Assembly (NCBI RefSeq): GCF_900111175.1
Contig: NZ_FOGI01000015.1
Span: forward strand, 124,001 to 188,000
From: Actinokineospora terrae
GTDB lineage: Bacteria; Actinomycetota; Actinomycetes; Mycobacteriales; Pseudonocardiaceae
Direction of reading: 5' to 3'
Length of the DNA: 64,000 nucleotides
The translations under genes were made by a program, and so were the position numbers. Position 1 is the first letter of the stretch. Every line of letters begins with the position of its first letter. This document shows positions 43,273 through 52,423 of this stretch, piece after piece. The notes below the pieces were generated by a model, which was given only the letters and a program-made list of their open reading frames with translations, had not been told where the DNA came from and ran no database searches.

Positions 43273-43862
43273 TCAGCGGGCCTGGCCCTCGCCTGCGAAG
43301 AAGCCGACCAGGCTGTAGGGCGCGTCGTCGTTGAGGTAGAGGCCGAGGATGTCGTCCGCGGCAGCCTCGGCCGCCCTCGGGAACAGGTCCTGCTCGTACG
43401 CGGCGAGCGCGGTCTCCACGTCGTCAGGGTGCGCCGCGAGGGCCCGGCCGAGTTCCGAGCCGTCGTACATCGCCACGTTGGCGCCGTCACCGTTGGGGAC
43501 CATGAGGTGGGCGGCGTCGCCGAGCAGGGTCGTGGTCGCGCTGGACCCGTTGGCGGAGCTCACCTCGTGCCGGGCGTCGCCGAGGCCCCGGACATCGGTG
43601 ACCCTGTGCCCCCACACCACGGTGCCCGCCGGGAGTGAGTCGAGCAGCACCTGGCGCAGCGCTCCGCGGTGGACCTCGGAACGACCGCCGGTGCCGTCAT
43701 CGGCCGTTGCCCTCGTGGATGTCCAGCATGCCGCCCTGGGTGCGCGCGGTCGGCGAGGCCTCCGCCTCGTAGACGGTGACCGGGATGCCGTGGACGTGCA
43801 GGACCCGGGCCAGGACAAGACCGCGGAGGCCCGCGCCGATGATCGTGACGGAAGTGGACACC
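43273..43862 (-). pseudogene. TetX-like FAD monooxygenase, two internal deletions
   Basis: GTG 43862 with a strong GGAGGAG starts STSVTIIGAGLRGLVLARVL (FAD glycine loop) and QGGMLDIHEGNGR, then hits TGA. A second frame resumes with DDGTGGRSEVHRGALRQVLL and jumps from TTT directly to LLGDAAHLMVPNGDGAN, skipping the roughly 150-200 residues that normally separate the substrate domain from the GD motif. So one deletion shifted the frame and another removed the middle. Remaining parts total about 195 residues of a 380-400 residue family. Confidence 0.85.
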
Positions 43863-44045
43863 GTGGCTCCTCCGGGATCGGACGACGCGGTCAGGTAGGG
43901 CTAACCACGGTTCCACGATGGAACACCCGCCGAGCCGTGTCGACACGACGGCGCGTCAACCCCACGCACGGGTCCGGGAAGAACCGGGGGCCGCGGCTGG
44001 TTCCCCTAGCCGGGTACTCGGGAGATCAATCGGAGGTGTCCACCC

Positions 44046-44900
44046 GTGGAGCAAGGCGTGTTCGGGTTGAGCGCGAAGGCGACGCTCGGCCCGGTCGAGA
44101 CGGCGCGGCTGGCCACCCTGGCCGAGGACCTCGGCTACCGGTCGTGGTGGTGCGGCGACCACGTTGTCCTGCCCAGCCCGCGGGTGCCGGACTCGCCGAT
44201 GGCGCCGGAGGACCCGATGCTCGACCCGCTGGTGCACCTGAGCTACGTGGCCGCGGTGACCGAGCGGATCGAGCTGGCCACCGGCATCGTCATCCTGCCG
44301 CAGCGCAACCCGCTGGTCCTGGCCAAGCAGGCGGCCAGCCTGGACGTGCTCTCCGGCGGCAGGCTGCTGCTCGGTGTCGCGGGCGGCTACCTGGAGCCGG
44401 AGCTGTCCGCGCTCGGCGTGCCGCTCTCCGAACGCGGCAGCCGCACCGACGAGTACATCGACGCCATGCGCGCCCTGTGGAACGACACGGCGCCGGTCGC
44501 GTTCACCGGCAGGCACGTGTCCTTCCGCGACGTCGACGCCAACCCCCGGCCGGTCACCCCCGGCGGTCCCCGGGTCGTGGTCGGCGGGCACAGCCCCGCC
44601 GCGTTCCGCCGGGCCGTCGCCCGCGGCCACGGCTGGTTCGGCACGGGCTCCTCCCCCGACGACCTGGCGGGTCACCTGCGCGGCCTGGCCGAGGCCGCCC
44701 GCCGGGTCGAGCGCCCCGCCGAGCTCGGCGACCTGGAGATCAACTTCATGCAGGTCGACCCGGTCGAGGTGAACGCGGCCGCCGCCCACCGCTACGCCGA
44801 GCTCGGCGTCACCCGGCTCGCCCTGTACCCACTCCCCCTCGAAGACCCCGACGACGTGGCGAGATTCCTGGAACGCCACGCGACCCTCACCTCCGGCTGA
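44046..44900 (+). CDS. LLM-class F420-dependent oxidoreductase (TIGR03619 type)
   Basis: 284 residues. YRSWWCGDHVVLP near 33, ELATGIVILPQRNPLVLAKQAASLDVLSGGRLLLGVAGGYLE near 75-115 and PRVVVGGHSPAAFRRAVARGHGW near 175 fit the F420-dependent branch. GTG 44046 follows GGAGGTGTCC. Cofactor assignment is by family, not by visible residues. Stands between two pseudogene or motif regions. Confidence 0.9.
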   Translation: MEQGVFGLSAKATLGPVETARLATLAEDLGYRSWWCGDHVVLPSPRVPDSPMAPEDPMLDPLVHLSYVAAVTERIELATGIVILPQRNPLVLAKQAASLDVLSGGRLLLGVAGGYLEPELSALGVPLSERGSRTDEYIDAMRALWNDTAPVAFTGRHVSFRDVDANPRPVTPGGPRVVVGGHSPAAFRRAVARGHGWFGTGSSPDDLAGHLRGLAEAARRVERPAELGDLEINFMQVDPVEVNAAAAHRYAELGVTRLALYPLPLEDPDDVARFLERHATLTSG

Positions 44901-44969
44901 GGCTCCCTCCCCTCTTGGCCTGCTTTTGCACCCCACATCGACTGGTGGCGTCAAGTAAGACCCATTACT

Positions 44970-45000
44970 GGTAATCTTGATAGTCGATAGTGAATAAATG
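44970..45000 (+). promoter_or_regulatory. AT-rich promoter-like element, copy 2
   Basis: GGTAATCTTGATAGTCGATAG with TAAATG 17 bases after TAATCT. It is followed by an eight-G run and a 15-codon frame starting at ATG 45017, which may be chance. It lies between two convergent genes, so it is not a promoter for any annotated gene. Confidence 0.5.
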
Positions 45001-45060
45001 GTTCACGGGGGGGGCGATGGGGACAGTGCCTGGTGGGAATGGGTATCTAGGCCGAGTGGG

Positions 45061-45855
45061 CTAGAAGGCGGGCCACGGGATCGGGCGGCCGTCCTCGTCC
45101 GGGACCGGGTACACCGGGGCGGCCAGCAGGGCCTTCACCCGGGTCGTCAACGCCGCGATCTCGGCGCGGGTGATGTGTGCGGACAGCTCCCCCGGCAGCG
45201 GTCCGCACAGGGCGGCGTTGAGCGTGTGCAGCGCCTCGACGGCCTCGTCCGGCAGGGCCTCCCCCGCCCAGCCCCACAGGACGGTCCGGAGCTTGTTCTC
45301 CTGGTGCAGGCAGATGCCGTGGTCGACGCCGTAGACGCCGCCGTCGGTGCCGTGCAGGACGTGGCCGCCCTTGCGGTCGGCGTTGTTGAGCACGATGTCC
45401 AGCGCGGACATCAGCGCGACCGGCGCGGCGTCGGAGTGGGCCAGCACCGCGGGGTCGCCGAAGCGGTCGTGGGCGTGCAGGATCGGCCGCCAGCCCTGCG
45501 GGACCTCGTCCGGCGGCAGGACGTCGACCAGGTCGTCGCCCTCCTTGGTGTCGATCCACAGCTGCGCCATCCCCGGACCGAACGGCCCCTCGCGCAGCAC
45601 CGTGGGCGGGATGAGCGGCAGGCCCGCCGCGGCGGCGACCAGGTACGCGGCGACCTCGCGACCCGCCAGGGTGCCGTCGGGGAAGTCCCACAGCGGGCGT
45701 TCACCGCGCACCGGCTTGTAGACGCACTGCGCCGCGACCCCGTCGGCCTCGATGGCGCAGAACAGGGTGGCGTTGGAGGCGTCGACCAGCCTGCCCTCGA
45801 TCTCCAGGGAGCCGCGCAGCAGGAACTCGCCGACGCCGGGGTCGGTGGGCAGCAC
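45061..45855 (-). CDS. SCO1664-family (PI3/4-kinase-like) protein
   Basis: 264 residues. A kinase-like fold: LEIEGRLVDASNATLFCAI, QCVYKPVRGERPLWDFPDGTL (glycine loop and Lys), ALDIVLNNADRKGGHVL (catalytic loop, NNADRKGGH) and VYGVDHGICLH (metal DH). Conserved beside DUF3090 and mycothiol ligase genes in Streptomyces. It begins 7 bases after the DUF3090 stop. Substrate unknown. Confidence 0.9.
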   Translation of the reverse strand: MLPTDPGVGEFLLRGSLEIEGRLVDASNATLFCAIEADGVAAQCVYKPVRGERPLWDFPDGTLAGREVAAYLVAAAAGLPLIPPTVLREGPFGPGMAQLWIDTKEGDDLVDVLPPDEVPQGWRPILHAHDRFGDPAVLAHSDAAPVALMSALDIVLNNADRKGGHVLHGTDGGVYGVDHGICLHQENKLRTVLWGWAGEALPDEAVEALHTLNAALCGPLPGELSAHITRAEIAALTTRVKALLAAPVYPVPDEDGRPIPWPAF

Positions 45856-45862
45856 GGGCGCC

Positions 45863-46429
45863 TCAGTCCTCGTCGCTGCGGCGGTACCCGTTCTGCCGCG
45901 GGCACACGTGGTTACCGGCGTCGAGCGGCTCGGCGCACAGCGGGCACGGCTTGCGCCCGGCGTTGACCACCCGGTCGGCGCGCTCGGCGAAGGCCCTGGC
46001 CTCGATCGGGCTGAGGAACACCCGGACCGCGTCCGGGCCCTCCTCGGTGTCGTCGAGCACGACCGACTCGTCGACCTCGCCCTCGGTGGCGGCGAGCAGC
46101 TCGATGACGACGGCGCGGGTCTCGGCGTCCCAGCCCAGGCCCATGGTGCCGACGCGGAACTCCTCCTCGACCGGGACGACCAGCGGCTCGGCGTCGACGT
46201 CGGTGTCGGGCACCCCGTCGGGGACCTCGGCGCCGAAGCGGCGGTGGACCTCCTCGAGCAGCGAGCCGATGCGCTCGGCGAGCACGGCGACCTGCTGCTT
46301 CTCGATGGTCACGCTGACGGTGCGGGCGCTCTCGACGGCCTGCAGGTAGAACGTGCGGTCACCGGGTTGCCCGACGGTCCCGGCGACGAACCGGTCGGGT
46401 TGGCGGAAGACGTGGATGACACGGGCCAT
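45863..46429 (-). CDS. DUF3090 family protein
   Basis: 188 residues. MARVIHVFRQPDRFVAGTVGQPG at the start and a C-terminal zinc-ribbon-like CPLCAEPLDAGNHVCPRQNG are family hallmarks. ATG 46429 follows GGAGGTGCC and replaces a longer spurious frame. Co-transcribed with the SCO1664-type gene. Confidence 0.92.
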   Translation of the reverse strand: MARVIHVFRQPDRFVAGTVGQPGDRTFYLQAVESARTVSVTIEKQQVAVLAERIGSLLEEVHRRFGAEVPDGVPDTDVDAEPLVVPVEEEFRVGTMGLGWDAETRAVVIELLAATEGEVDESVVLDDTEEGPDAVRVFLSPIEARAFAERADRVVNAGRKPCPLCAEPLDAGNHVCPRQNGYRRSDED

Positions 46430-46541
46430 GGCACCTCCGACTTTATGGGACATCCCGGCGGCGAGCAGGCCGTACCCACCGCAGTCCCCGCACCGGTCCA
46501 CCGTATCGGGCCACTACAGCGGGGTCTGTAGGGTCCTGCCT

Positions 46542-48452
46542 GTGGTGAAGATCGCTCCATACGGTACGTGGGTGTCCCCGCTCGGCGCGGCCGACGTGGC
46601 CAGGGCGGGCACGGCCCCGTCGTGGGTGCGCCGGTTCGGCGACGAGGTGTTCTGGACCGAGGGCCAGCCCCTGGAGGGCGGCCGGTCGGCGCTGTTCCGG
46701 CACGACGGCACGGGGGTGCGGCGCGTGCTGGCGGCGCCGTGGAACGTGCGCAGCCGGGTCCACGAGTACGGCGGGCTGCCGTACCTCGTGCTGGGCGAGC
46801 GGGTGGTGTTCACGAACTGGGACGACCAGCGCGTCTACCTGACCGACCGGGACGGCACCGACCCCGCGCCGATCTCCGCCGAGCCGTCGACGCCGCAGGG
46901 CTGGCGGTACGTGGACCTCGTCGCCGGGCCTGGCGACGCCGAGGTGTGGTGTGTGCGTGAGGACAGCTCGGACTACCGGGAGCTGGTCGCGCTGCCTCTC
47001 GACGGTGGCCCTGCCCGGGTGTTGGGCCGTACGCATCACTTCATGACGTCTCCGCAACCGAGCCCTGACGGGCGCCACGCTGCGTGGATCGGGTGGGAGC
47101 ACCCGAACATGCCGTGGGACAGCAGCGAGCTGTGCGTCGCGGCGATCACCGAGGACGGGACGCTGGGTCCGCACCGGGTCGTCGCGGGTGGTCCGCGCGA
47201 GTCGGTGTGCCAGGTGCAGTGGGAGGCAGCGGACTCGTTGCTGGTGATGACCGACCCCGATGGCTGGTGGAACCTGCACCGGATCGGGTTGGACGGTTCC
47301 GCGGTCAACCTGGCGCCGGGCGAGTACGAGCTGGGCGGCGCGCTGTGGCAGCCGGGCCACCAGTGGTTCGCCCAGCTGGGGCGCGGGCGGTTCGGGGTGC
47401 TGCGGACCAACCGGTTGACGGTGCTCGACGAGCGCTCCGGCACGGTGACGGAGGTCGAGACCGACCTGCCGGTGTGGTCGAACCTGGACGCGGACACCGA
47501 TGGCGTCGTGGTGGCCACGGCGGCGGGTCCCCGGTCGGACTGGACGGCGGTGCGGTTGGACCTGTCGACCGGTGAGCTGGAGGTGCTCGGGGCGCCCGGG
47601 GAGCTGCCGTCGGTGGAGTACCTGCCGGAGCCGCGGTCGGGGATGTTCGACGCGCCGGAGGGGCACCGGATCCCGGCGCACTTCTACCCGCCGACGAACC
47701 CGGACTTCGAGGGGCCTGCCGGGGAGCTGCCGCCGTTGCTGGTGTGCGCGCACGGTGGGCCTACCTCGCACTACGTGCCCGCGTTGGACGTGGACATCGC
47801 TTACTTCACCAGTCGCGGGTTCGCGGTCGTCACGGTCGACTACGCGGGCTCTACCGGTCACGGTCGGGCCTTCCGGGAGCTGCTCAAGGAGCAGTGGGGG
47901 GTGGCGGACGTGCGTGACTGCGCGACGGTCGCCACCGCGCTGGTCAAGGAAGGTTTGGTCGACCAGGGTCGGATCGCGATCCGCGGTGGCAGCGCCGGGG
48001 GGTGGACCGCCGCGGCGGCGATCACGAGCGTCGACACGTTCCGGTGCGCGACGCTGCGGTACCCGATCCTGGACCTGACGCCGTGGGCGGACGGGGGCGT
48101 GGAGAGCCACGACTTCGAGTCCCGGTACGTGGAGGGCCTGGTCGGGTCGCTGCCCGAGCACCGTGACCGCTACCTGGAGCGCTCCCCCATCTCGCACGTC
48201 GACCACCTGGCCGGACCGGTGCTGTTGCTGCAAGGGCTGGAGGACAGGGTGTGCCCGCCCGCGCAGGCCGACCGGTTCGTGGCCGCGCTCGATAGCACCG
48301 GTGTCCCCCACGCCTACCTGACCTTCCCCGGTGAACAGCACGGGTTCCGGGCCGCGGCGACGATCGCGGCGGCGGCCGAGGCCGAGCTGTCGTTCTACGG
48401 GCAGGTCTTCGGGATCGAGACCGACGCGCCAGCGGTGGAGCTGCACCGATGA
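46542..48452 (+). CDS. S9 family prolyl oligopeptidase-like peptidase
   Basis: 636 residues from GTG 46542. A beta-propeller N-terminal half (repeated WD-like blades, SPQPSPDGRHAAWIGW) and an alpha/beta-hydrolase C-terminal half with nucleophile RGGSAGGWTAAA near 485, acid in LLQGLEDRVCPPAQA and His in FPGEQHGF. No signal peptide; cytosolic dipeptidyl/acylaminoacyl peptidase-like. Its stop overlaps the start of the S66 peptidase (ATGA). Confidence 0.93.
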   Translation: MVKIAPYGTWVSPLGAADVARAGTAPSWVRRFGDEVFWTEGQPLEGGRSALFRHDGTGVRRVLAAPWNVRSRVHEYGGLPYLVLGERVVFTNWDDQRVYLTDRDGTDPAPISAEPSTPQGWRYVDLVAGPGDAEVWCVREDSSDYRELVALPLDGGPARVLGRTHHFMTSPQPSPDGRHAAWIGWEHPNMPWDSSELCVAAITEDGTLGPHRVVAGGPRESVCQVQWEAADSLLVMTDPDGWWNLHRIGLDGSAVNLAPGEYELGGALWQPGHQWFAQLGRGRFGVLRTNRLTVLDERSGTVTEVETDLPVWSNLDADTDGVVVATAAGPRSDWTAVRLDLSTGELEVLGAPGELPSVEYLPEPRSGMFDAPEGHRIPAHFYPPTNPDFEGPAGELPPLLVCAHGGPTSHYVPALDVDIAYFTSRGFAVVTVDYAGSTGHGRAFRELLKEQWGVADVRDCATVATALVKEGLVDQGRIAIRGGSAGGWTAAAAITSVDTFRCATLRYPILDLTPWADGGVESHDFESRYVEGLVGSLPEHRDRYLERSPISHVDHLAGPVLLLQGLEDRVCPPAQADRFVAALDSTGVPHAYLTFPGEQHGFRAAATIAAAAEAELSFYGQVFGIETDAPAVELHR

Positions 48453-49366
48453 GACGCGTCCACCCGCCGCGGCTGCGCCGTGGTTCCACCGTCGCCGTCG
48501 TGGCCCCGGCCGGGCCGGTCGACCCGCGGTTGCTGGCCGAGGGCATCGCGGTGCTGGAGTCCTGGGACCTGACCGTCCAGGTCGGCGACCACGTGCTGGG
48601 CCGCCACCCGAAGCTGCCGTACCTGGCGGGCAGCGACACCGACCGGGCCAGGGACTTCCAGCGCGCCTGGTGCGACCCGGCGGTGGAGGCGGTCATCTGC
48701 GCGCGCGGCGGCTACGGCGGGCAGCGCGTGTTGGACCTGGTGGACTGGTCGGAGTTGGCGGCGGCGGGCCCGAAGGTGTTCGTGGGGTCGAGCGACGCGA
48801 CCTGCCTGCACGACGCCATCGGTGCCCGGCTGGACCTGGTGACGTTGTTCGGGCCGATGATCGCGGGCGCGTTGTTCGACGCCGACGCGCAGCGGCACCT
48901 GCAGGACACCCTGTTCTACCCGGAGAGCGCGCGGCGGCTGATCGGTCCGACCACGGCGACCGCGGGTCACGGGGTGGCGCGCGGGATCACCGTGGGCGGG
49001 AACCTGTCGCTGATCACCGCCGGGTTGGGTGCCGCGGACTACTTCCCGCCGCCGGACGGGGCGATCCTGCTGCTGGAGGACGTCAACGAGGCGCCGTACC
49101 GGATCGACCGGATGCTCACGCAGCTGCTGCGGGCCGGGTGGTTCACCGGGGTGTCGGGGATCGCGTTGGGCTCGTGGGCCGGGTGCGGGCAGCTGGAGGA
49201 GGTCTACACGGTCACCGAGGACCTACTCGGCGGTCTTGGGCTGCCGATGGTGTGGGAGCTGGGGTTCGGGCACTGCCCCGGCCAGCTCACCGTCCCGCTC
49301 GGCGTCGAGGCGGTCCTCGACGCCGACGACGGCACCCTGACCGTGGACGAGGCCGCGCTGGCGTGA
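48449..49366 (+). CDS. LD-carboxypeptidase (S66 family)
   Basis: 305 residues. Nucleophile region VGSSDATCLHDAI near 115 (family GxSD), catalytic Glu in LLLEDVNEAPYRIDRML near 210 and His in FGHCPGQLTVPLG near 280. These enzymes trim L,D-bonds of recycled cell-wall tetrapeptides or cleave microcin-like peptides. Co-translated with the S9 peptidase. The last 144 bases overlap the MFS gene on the other strand. Confidence 0.92.
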   Translation: MRRVHPPRLRRGSTVAVVAPAGPVDPRLLAEGIAVLESWDLTVQVGDHVLGRHPKLPYLAGSDTDRARDFQRAWCDPAVEAVICARGGYGGQRVLDLVDWSELAAAGPKVFVGSSDATCLHDAIGARLDLVTLFGPMIAGALFDADAQRHLQDTLFYPESARRLIGPTTATAGHGVARGITVGGNLSLITAGLGAADYFPPPDGAILLLEDVNEAPYRIDRMLTQLLRAGWFTGVSGIALGSWAGCGQLEEVYTVTEDLLGGLGLPMVWELGFGHCPGQLTVPLGVEAVLDADDGTLTVDEAALA

Positions 49367-50533
49367 CGGTCGGGCCAGGGCGAGCAGCACGGCGCCGAGA
49401 GCGGCCATGGTCATGCACATGAGGTAGGCGTGCCGGTAGCCGATCTGCTGGGCCAGGCCCAGCAGCGGTCCGGCGACCATGGTCCCGGCGACGGTGGTGT
49501 TGCCGAACAGGGCGGTGACCGCGCCGGGCCTGCCGGGGTCGAGGGACTGGAAGTAGGAGATCCCGACGCCCATCACCGCGGCGATCACCACGGCGTTGAG
49601 CAGCTGCGCGACCGCGACCTGCCAGATGGTGCCGGTCGCGGCCATCACCGCGTGGTAGGCGACGGCGACGACCATGCCGACCAGGACGAGCCGGTGCTGG
49701 CTGGTGCGGACCGCGAGCGCGCCGAACCCGATCATCAGCGGGATCTCCAGCGCCGCGCACAGGCCCATCACCAGGCCCGCGTCGGCCGCGGTGCCGCCCA
49801 GTTCGGCGGCGACGAACAGCGGGAGCGCCATGATGCCGAGCGCGCCCGCGGCCTGGATGAGGGCGAAGGCGGGGACGGCGAGGAACAGCTTGCGCCGGGG
49901 GGTGGGGGCGGGGCGGTCGGTGCCGTGCTCGCGGTGGTCGGCGGCGGGTTCGGGCAGGAACCAGGTGACGACGGCGACGAGGGCGTAGCAGGCGGCCACG
50001 GCGGCGAACAGGCCGGTGAACCCGGAGACCGAGACCAGCAGCGCGGCCAGCGGTGGGCCCGCGACCCAGGATACCGAGACCAGCATGCGCAGGGTGCTGA
50101 TGACCAGCGGGGCCCTGGTGGAGCCGGAGCGTTCCAGGACCAGGCCCGCGTAGGCGAAGACCTGGGAGATCAGCGAGGTGCTGGCGGCGACGAGGGTGAT
50201 GGAGACGGCCAGCAGCAGCCAGTAGTCGCGGGTGACGGTGTAGAGGCCGTAGCCCGCGGCGCCGGCGAGGCCCGCGCCGATCATCAGCAGGCGGCGGATG
50301 GCCCGGCTGTCGGACAGCCGCCCGAGCAGGCTGCTGGTCAGGACGCTGGCGATGGGGCCCGCGAGGAGGAACCCGCCGAGGGCGACCGGGTCGGCGGTGA
50401 CCTCCTCGGTGAGGAACAGCGGCAGGAACGGGACACCGAGGGCGCCCGCGACCCCCACGGCTGCGGCGGTGGTGGCCAGCGGGGCTAGGGACGGTGTGCG
50501 GACAGGGGCGGAGGGAGAGGCCACACCAGTCAC
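49223..50533 (-). CDS. MFS transporter, sugar-efflux (SET)-like, with antisense-derived tail
   Basis: 436 residues with 12 predicted helices; LLGRLSDSRAIRRLLMIG is the A-like loop between helices 2 and 3. The transporter part ends near LLALARPSRQRG. The last 45 residues (HGQGAVVGVEDRLDAERDG...) are the complement of the S66 peptidase end and look non-native, so the original stop was probably lost or replaced. Likely exports sugars or drugs. Confidence 0.85.
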   Translation of the reverse strand: MTGVASPSAPVRTPSLAPLATTAAAVGVAGALGVPFLPLFLTEEVTADPVALGGFLLAGPIASVLTSSLLGRLSDSRAIRRLLMIGAGLAGAAGYGLYTVTRDYWLLLAVSITLVAASTSLISQVFAYAGLVLERSGSTRAPLVISTLRMLVSVSWVAGPPLAALLVSVSGFTGLFAAVAACYALVAVVTWFLPEPAADHREHGTDRPAPTPRRKLFLAVPAFALIQAAGALGIMALPLFVAAELGGTAADAGLVMGLCAALEIPLMIGFGALAVRTSQHRLVLVGMVVAVAYHAVMAATGTIWQVAVAQLLNAVVIAAVMGVGISYFQSLDPGRPGAVTALFGNTTVAGTMVAGPLLGLAQQIGYRHAYLMCMTMAALGAVLLALARPSRQRGLVHGQGAVVGVEDRLDAERDGELAGAVPEPQLPHHRQPKTAE

Positions 50534-50597
50534 GCGATCATCCTCACCGCCGGGTGGGGGTCAGCGCGAGCCGTTTTGGGAGCGTTCTCCGCCACAC

Positions 50598-51284
50598 TCA
50601 CTCCAAACGGGACACCGCCGCCCGCAGAGCGGACGCCCCGCCGGTCACCAGGGGTTCCCCGTGTCCGAAACACACCGTCCCGGCGCCGAGGTCGGCCTGC
50701 ACCCGCAGGGACGCGACAGCGCGCTCGGGATCGGTGTTGAACACGCCGAGGATCGTCTGCCCCTCGTGGGAGGCGATGGTGTCCCCGGTGAACAGGACGC
50801 CGTGCGCGGGCAGGAACACCGCGACACTCCCATCGGTGTGCCCCGGCACCGGCACGACGTGCGCGCCACCCCCGAAGTCGAGCACCTCCCCACCCACCAG
50901 CTCCACATCAACCGGACACGGCGGCGCGGGCGGCACATTCGGCAAGGTCGCGGCGAAGATCTCCACCTCCCAGTCCGCCATGACAGGAATCCCCGGCGGC
51001 GCGATCCCCCGCACAACGTCGGCCTCGGCTCGGTGGGCGAGCACCGGGGCACCGTGCCATCCCCGGACCTCAGCGGCACTGCCCATGTGGTCGTTGTGCG
51101 CGTGGGTGACGATGACCCGCTCGATGTCAGCAGGATCCAGTCCAAGCTCCGCGACGGCCTGGGCGATCTGCTTCCCGGAGCCCGCGATCCCGGTATCGAT
51201 GAGGGTCAGTGATGAGCCATCCCGCCACAGGTAGCCCTGTCCAATGGGGAAGGTCAGCATGGTCAGGCGCTCAGAGATCCGCAT
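50598..51284 (-). CDS. metallo-beta-lactamase-fold hydrolase
   Basis: 228 residues. Metal ligands THAHNDHMG near 65, VPGHTDGS near 150, FTGDT near 170 and CFGHGEP near 207 are all present, so it should be an active binuclear metal hydrolase. ATG 51284 gives MRISERLTML. Substrate unknown; many such proteins act as glyoxalase II or lactonase-like hydrolases. Confidence 0.9.
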   Translation of the reverse strand: MRISERLTMLTFPIGQGYLWRDGSSLTLIDTGIAGSGKQIAQAVAELGLDPADIERVIVTHAHNDHMGSAAEVRGWHGAPVLAHRAEADVVRGIAPPGIPVMADWEVEIFAATLPNVPPAPPCPVDVELVGGEVLDFGGGAHVVPVPGHTDGSVAVFLPAHGVLFTGDTIASHEGQTILGVFNTDPERAVASLRVQADLGAGTVCFGHGEPLVTGGASALRAAVSRLE

Positions 51285-51475
51285 ACCGCCGACGCTAGGG
51301 CTGCCTGGGGGTGGTTGGGTGCTGTGTTCGCTCTGAGCAGGTCCGCTTAGAGCTGGTCTCAACTCGGGGTGTCGCTAGGTGAACCAACGGCCCGCCTGTG
51401 GGCCCGGCCCGACTGACCGGAAGTCCATCAGAGAGACTGGGGGCCAGTGCCCGCCCTCTCGACCTGGAGCCGTTG

Positions 51476-52423
51476 ATGCCGCAAGGGACCGTCCGTTGGT
51501 TCGACGCCGAACGGGGCTTCGGCTTCCTCGCGCCCGAGGACGGCTCGGCGGACGTGTTCGTGCACGCCTCCGAGATCGTCGAGGACGGCGGCGCGAAAGT
51601 GCTCCGCGAGGGTCAGGCCGTCGCGTTCGAGGTCGGCGAGAACGACCGCGGGCCCCAGGCACTGCGCGTTCGCGTCACCGCCGACGCGGCCACCGGCAGC
51701 GCCGTGGGCCTGCTCGGCACCATCAACTGGTACGAGCCGGGCAAGGGGTACGGCTTCGCGTCGCCGGACGGCGGCGGCGCCGACGTCTTCGTGCACAGCT
51801 CCGCCATCGTGACCGGCGGCGTGGTCACCGAGGGGCAGCGGGTGGCCTTCCTGATCGTCGAAGGCGAGCGCGGCCCGCAGGCCGGGCACGTGATCCCGCT
51901 GGGAGCAGGGGCAGGCTCACCCGCCGCGGCCGGTATCGCGGACGGTGCCGACGGCACGGTGGCCTGGTACGACGAGGACAAGGGCTTCGGCTTCATCAAC
52001 CCCGACTCCGGCGCCGGGGACGTCTTCGTTCACGCCCGGAACCTGGCCGAGGGGCTGACGTGGCTCGCGGAGGGCGACCGCGTCGCCTACGAGGTGGTCA
52101 GTGGAGACAAGGGCCCGCAGGCCCGCGACGTGCACCTGGTCCAGGCCGCCGAGCCCCAGACGGCGCCGCAGCGGCCGGCACCTGCCGCGGCCGCAGGGCC
52201 TGCCACGCGGGACGTACCCGCACGAGGCGGCGAGGGCGTCGTCGCACGCTACGACGGCGACCGCGGCTTCGGCTTCATCACTCCGGACGCAGGCGGCGAC
52301 GATCTCTTCGCCCACGTGTCCGTGATCATGGGATCGGAGCCGCTGCAGAAGGGCGACCGAGTCCGGTACGCGGTCCGCCAGAGCGACCGGGGCCCGCAGG
52401 CCGACCGCGTCGAACGCCTCTGA
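51476..52423 (+). CDS. quadruple cold-shock-domain protein
   Basis: 315 residues from ATG 51476 (GGAG eight bases upstream). Four cold-shock domains in tandem: about 1-67, 78-142, 157-222 and 252-315. RNP1-like motifs RGFGF, KGYGF, KGFGF, RGFGF start at residues 13, 90, 169 and 263; RNP2 VFVH at 27, 104 and 183, but LFAH at 277. Each repeat ends in a (R/K)GPQA block. A 30-residue Ala/Pro linker separates repeats 3 and 4. Bacterial CspA has one such domain of about 67 residues. Expected to bind single-stranded RNA or DNA along an extended surface. Confidence 0.92.
   Translation: MPQGTVRWFDAERGFGFLAPEDGSADVFVHASEIVEDGGAKVLREGQAVAFEVGENDRGPQALRVRVTADAATGSAVGLLGTINWYEPGKGYGFASPDGGGADVFVHSSAIVTGGVVTEGQRVAFLIVEGERGPQAGHVIPLGAGAGSPAAAGIADGADGTVAWYDEDKGFGFINPDSGAGDVFVHARNLAEGLTWLAEGDRVAYEVVSGDKGPQARDVHLVQAAEPQTAPQRPAPAAAAGPATRDVPARGGEGVVARYDGDRGFGFITPDAGGDDLFAHVSVIMGSEPLQKGDRVRYAVRQSDRGPQADRVERL

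Noticed and set aside
45017..45064. 15-codon frame after the AT-rich element (MGTVPGGNGYLGRVG)
   Set aside because: Too short to support alone, and its end overlaps the stop of the SCO1664-type gene; only noted as possible.
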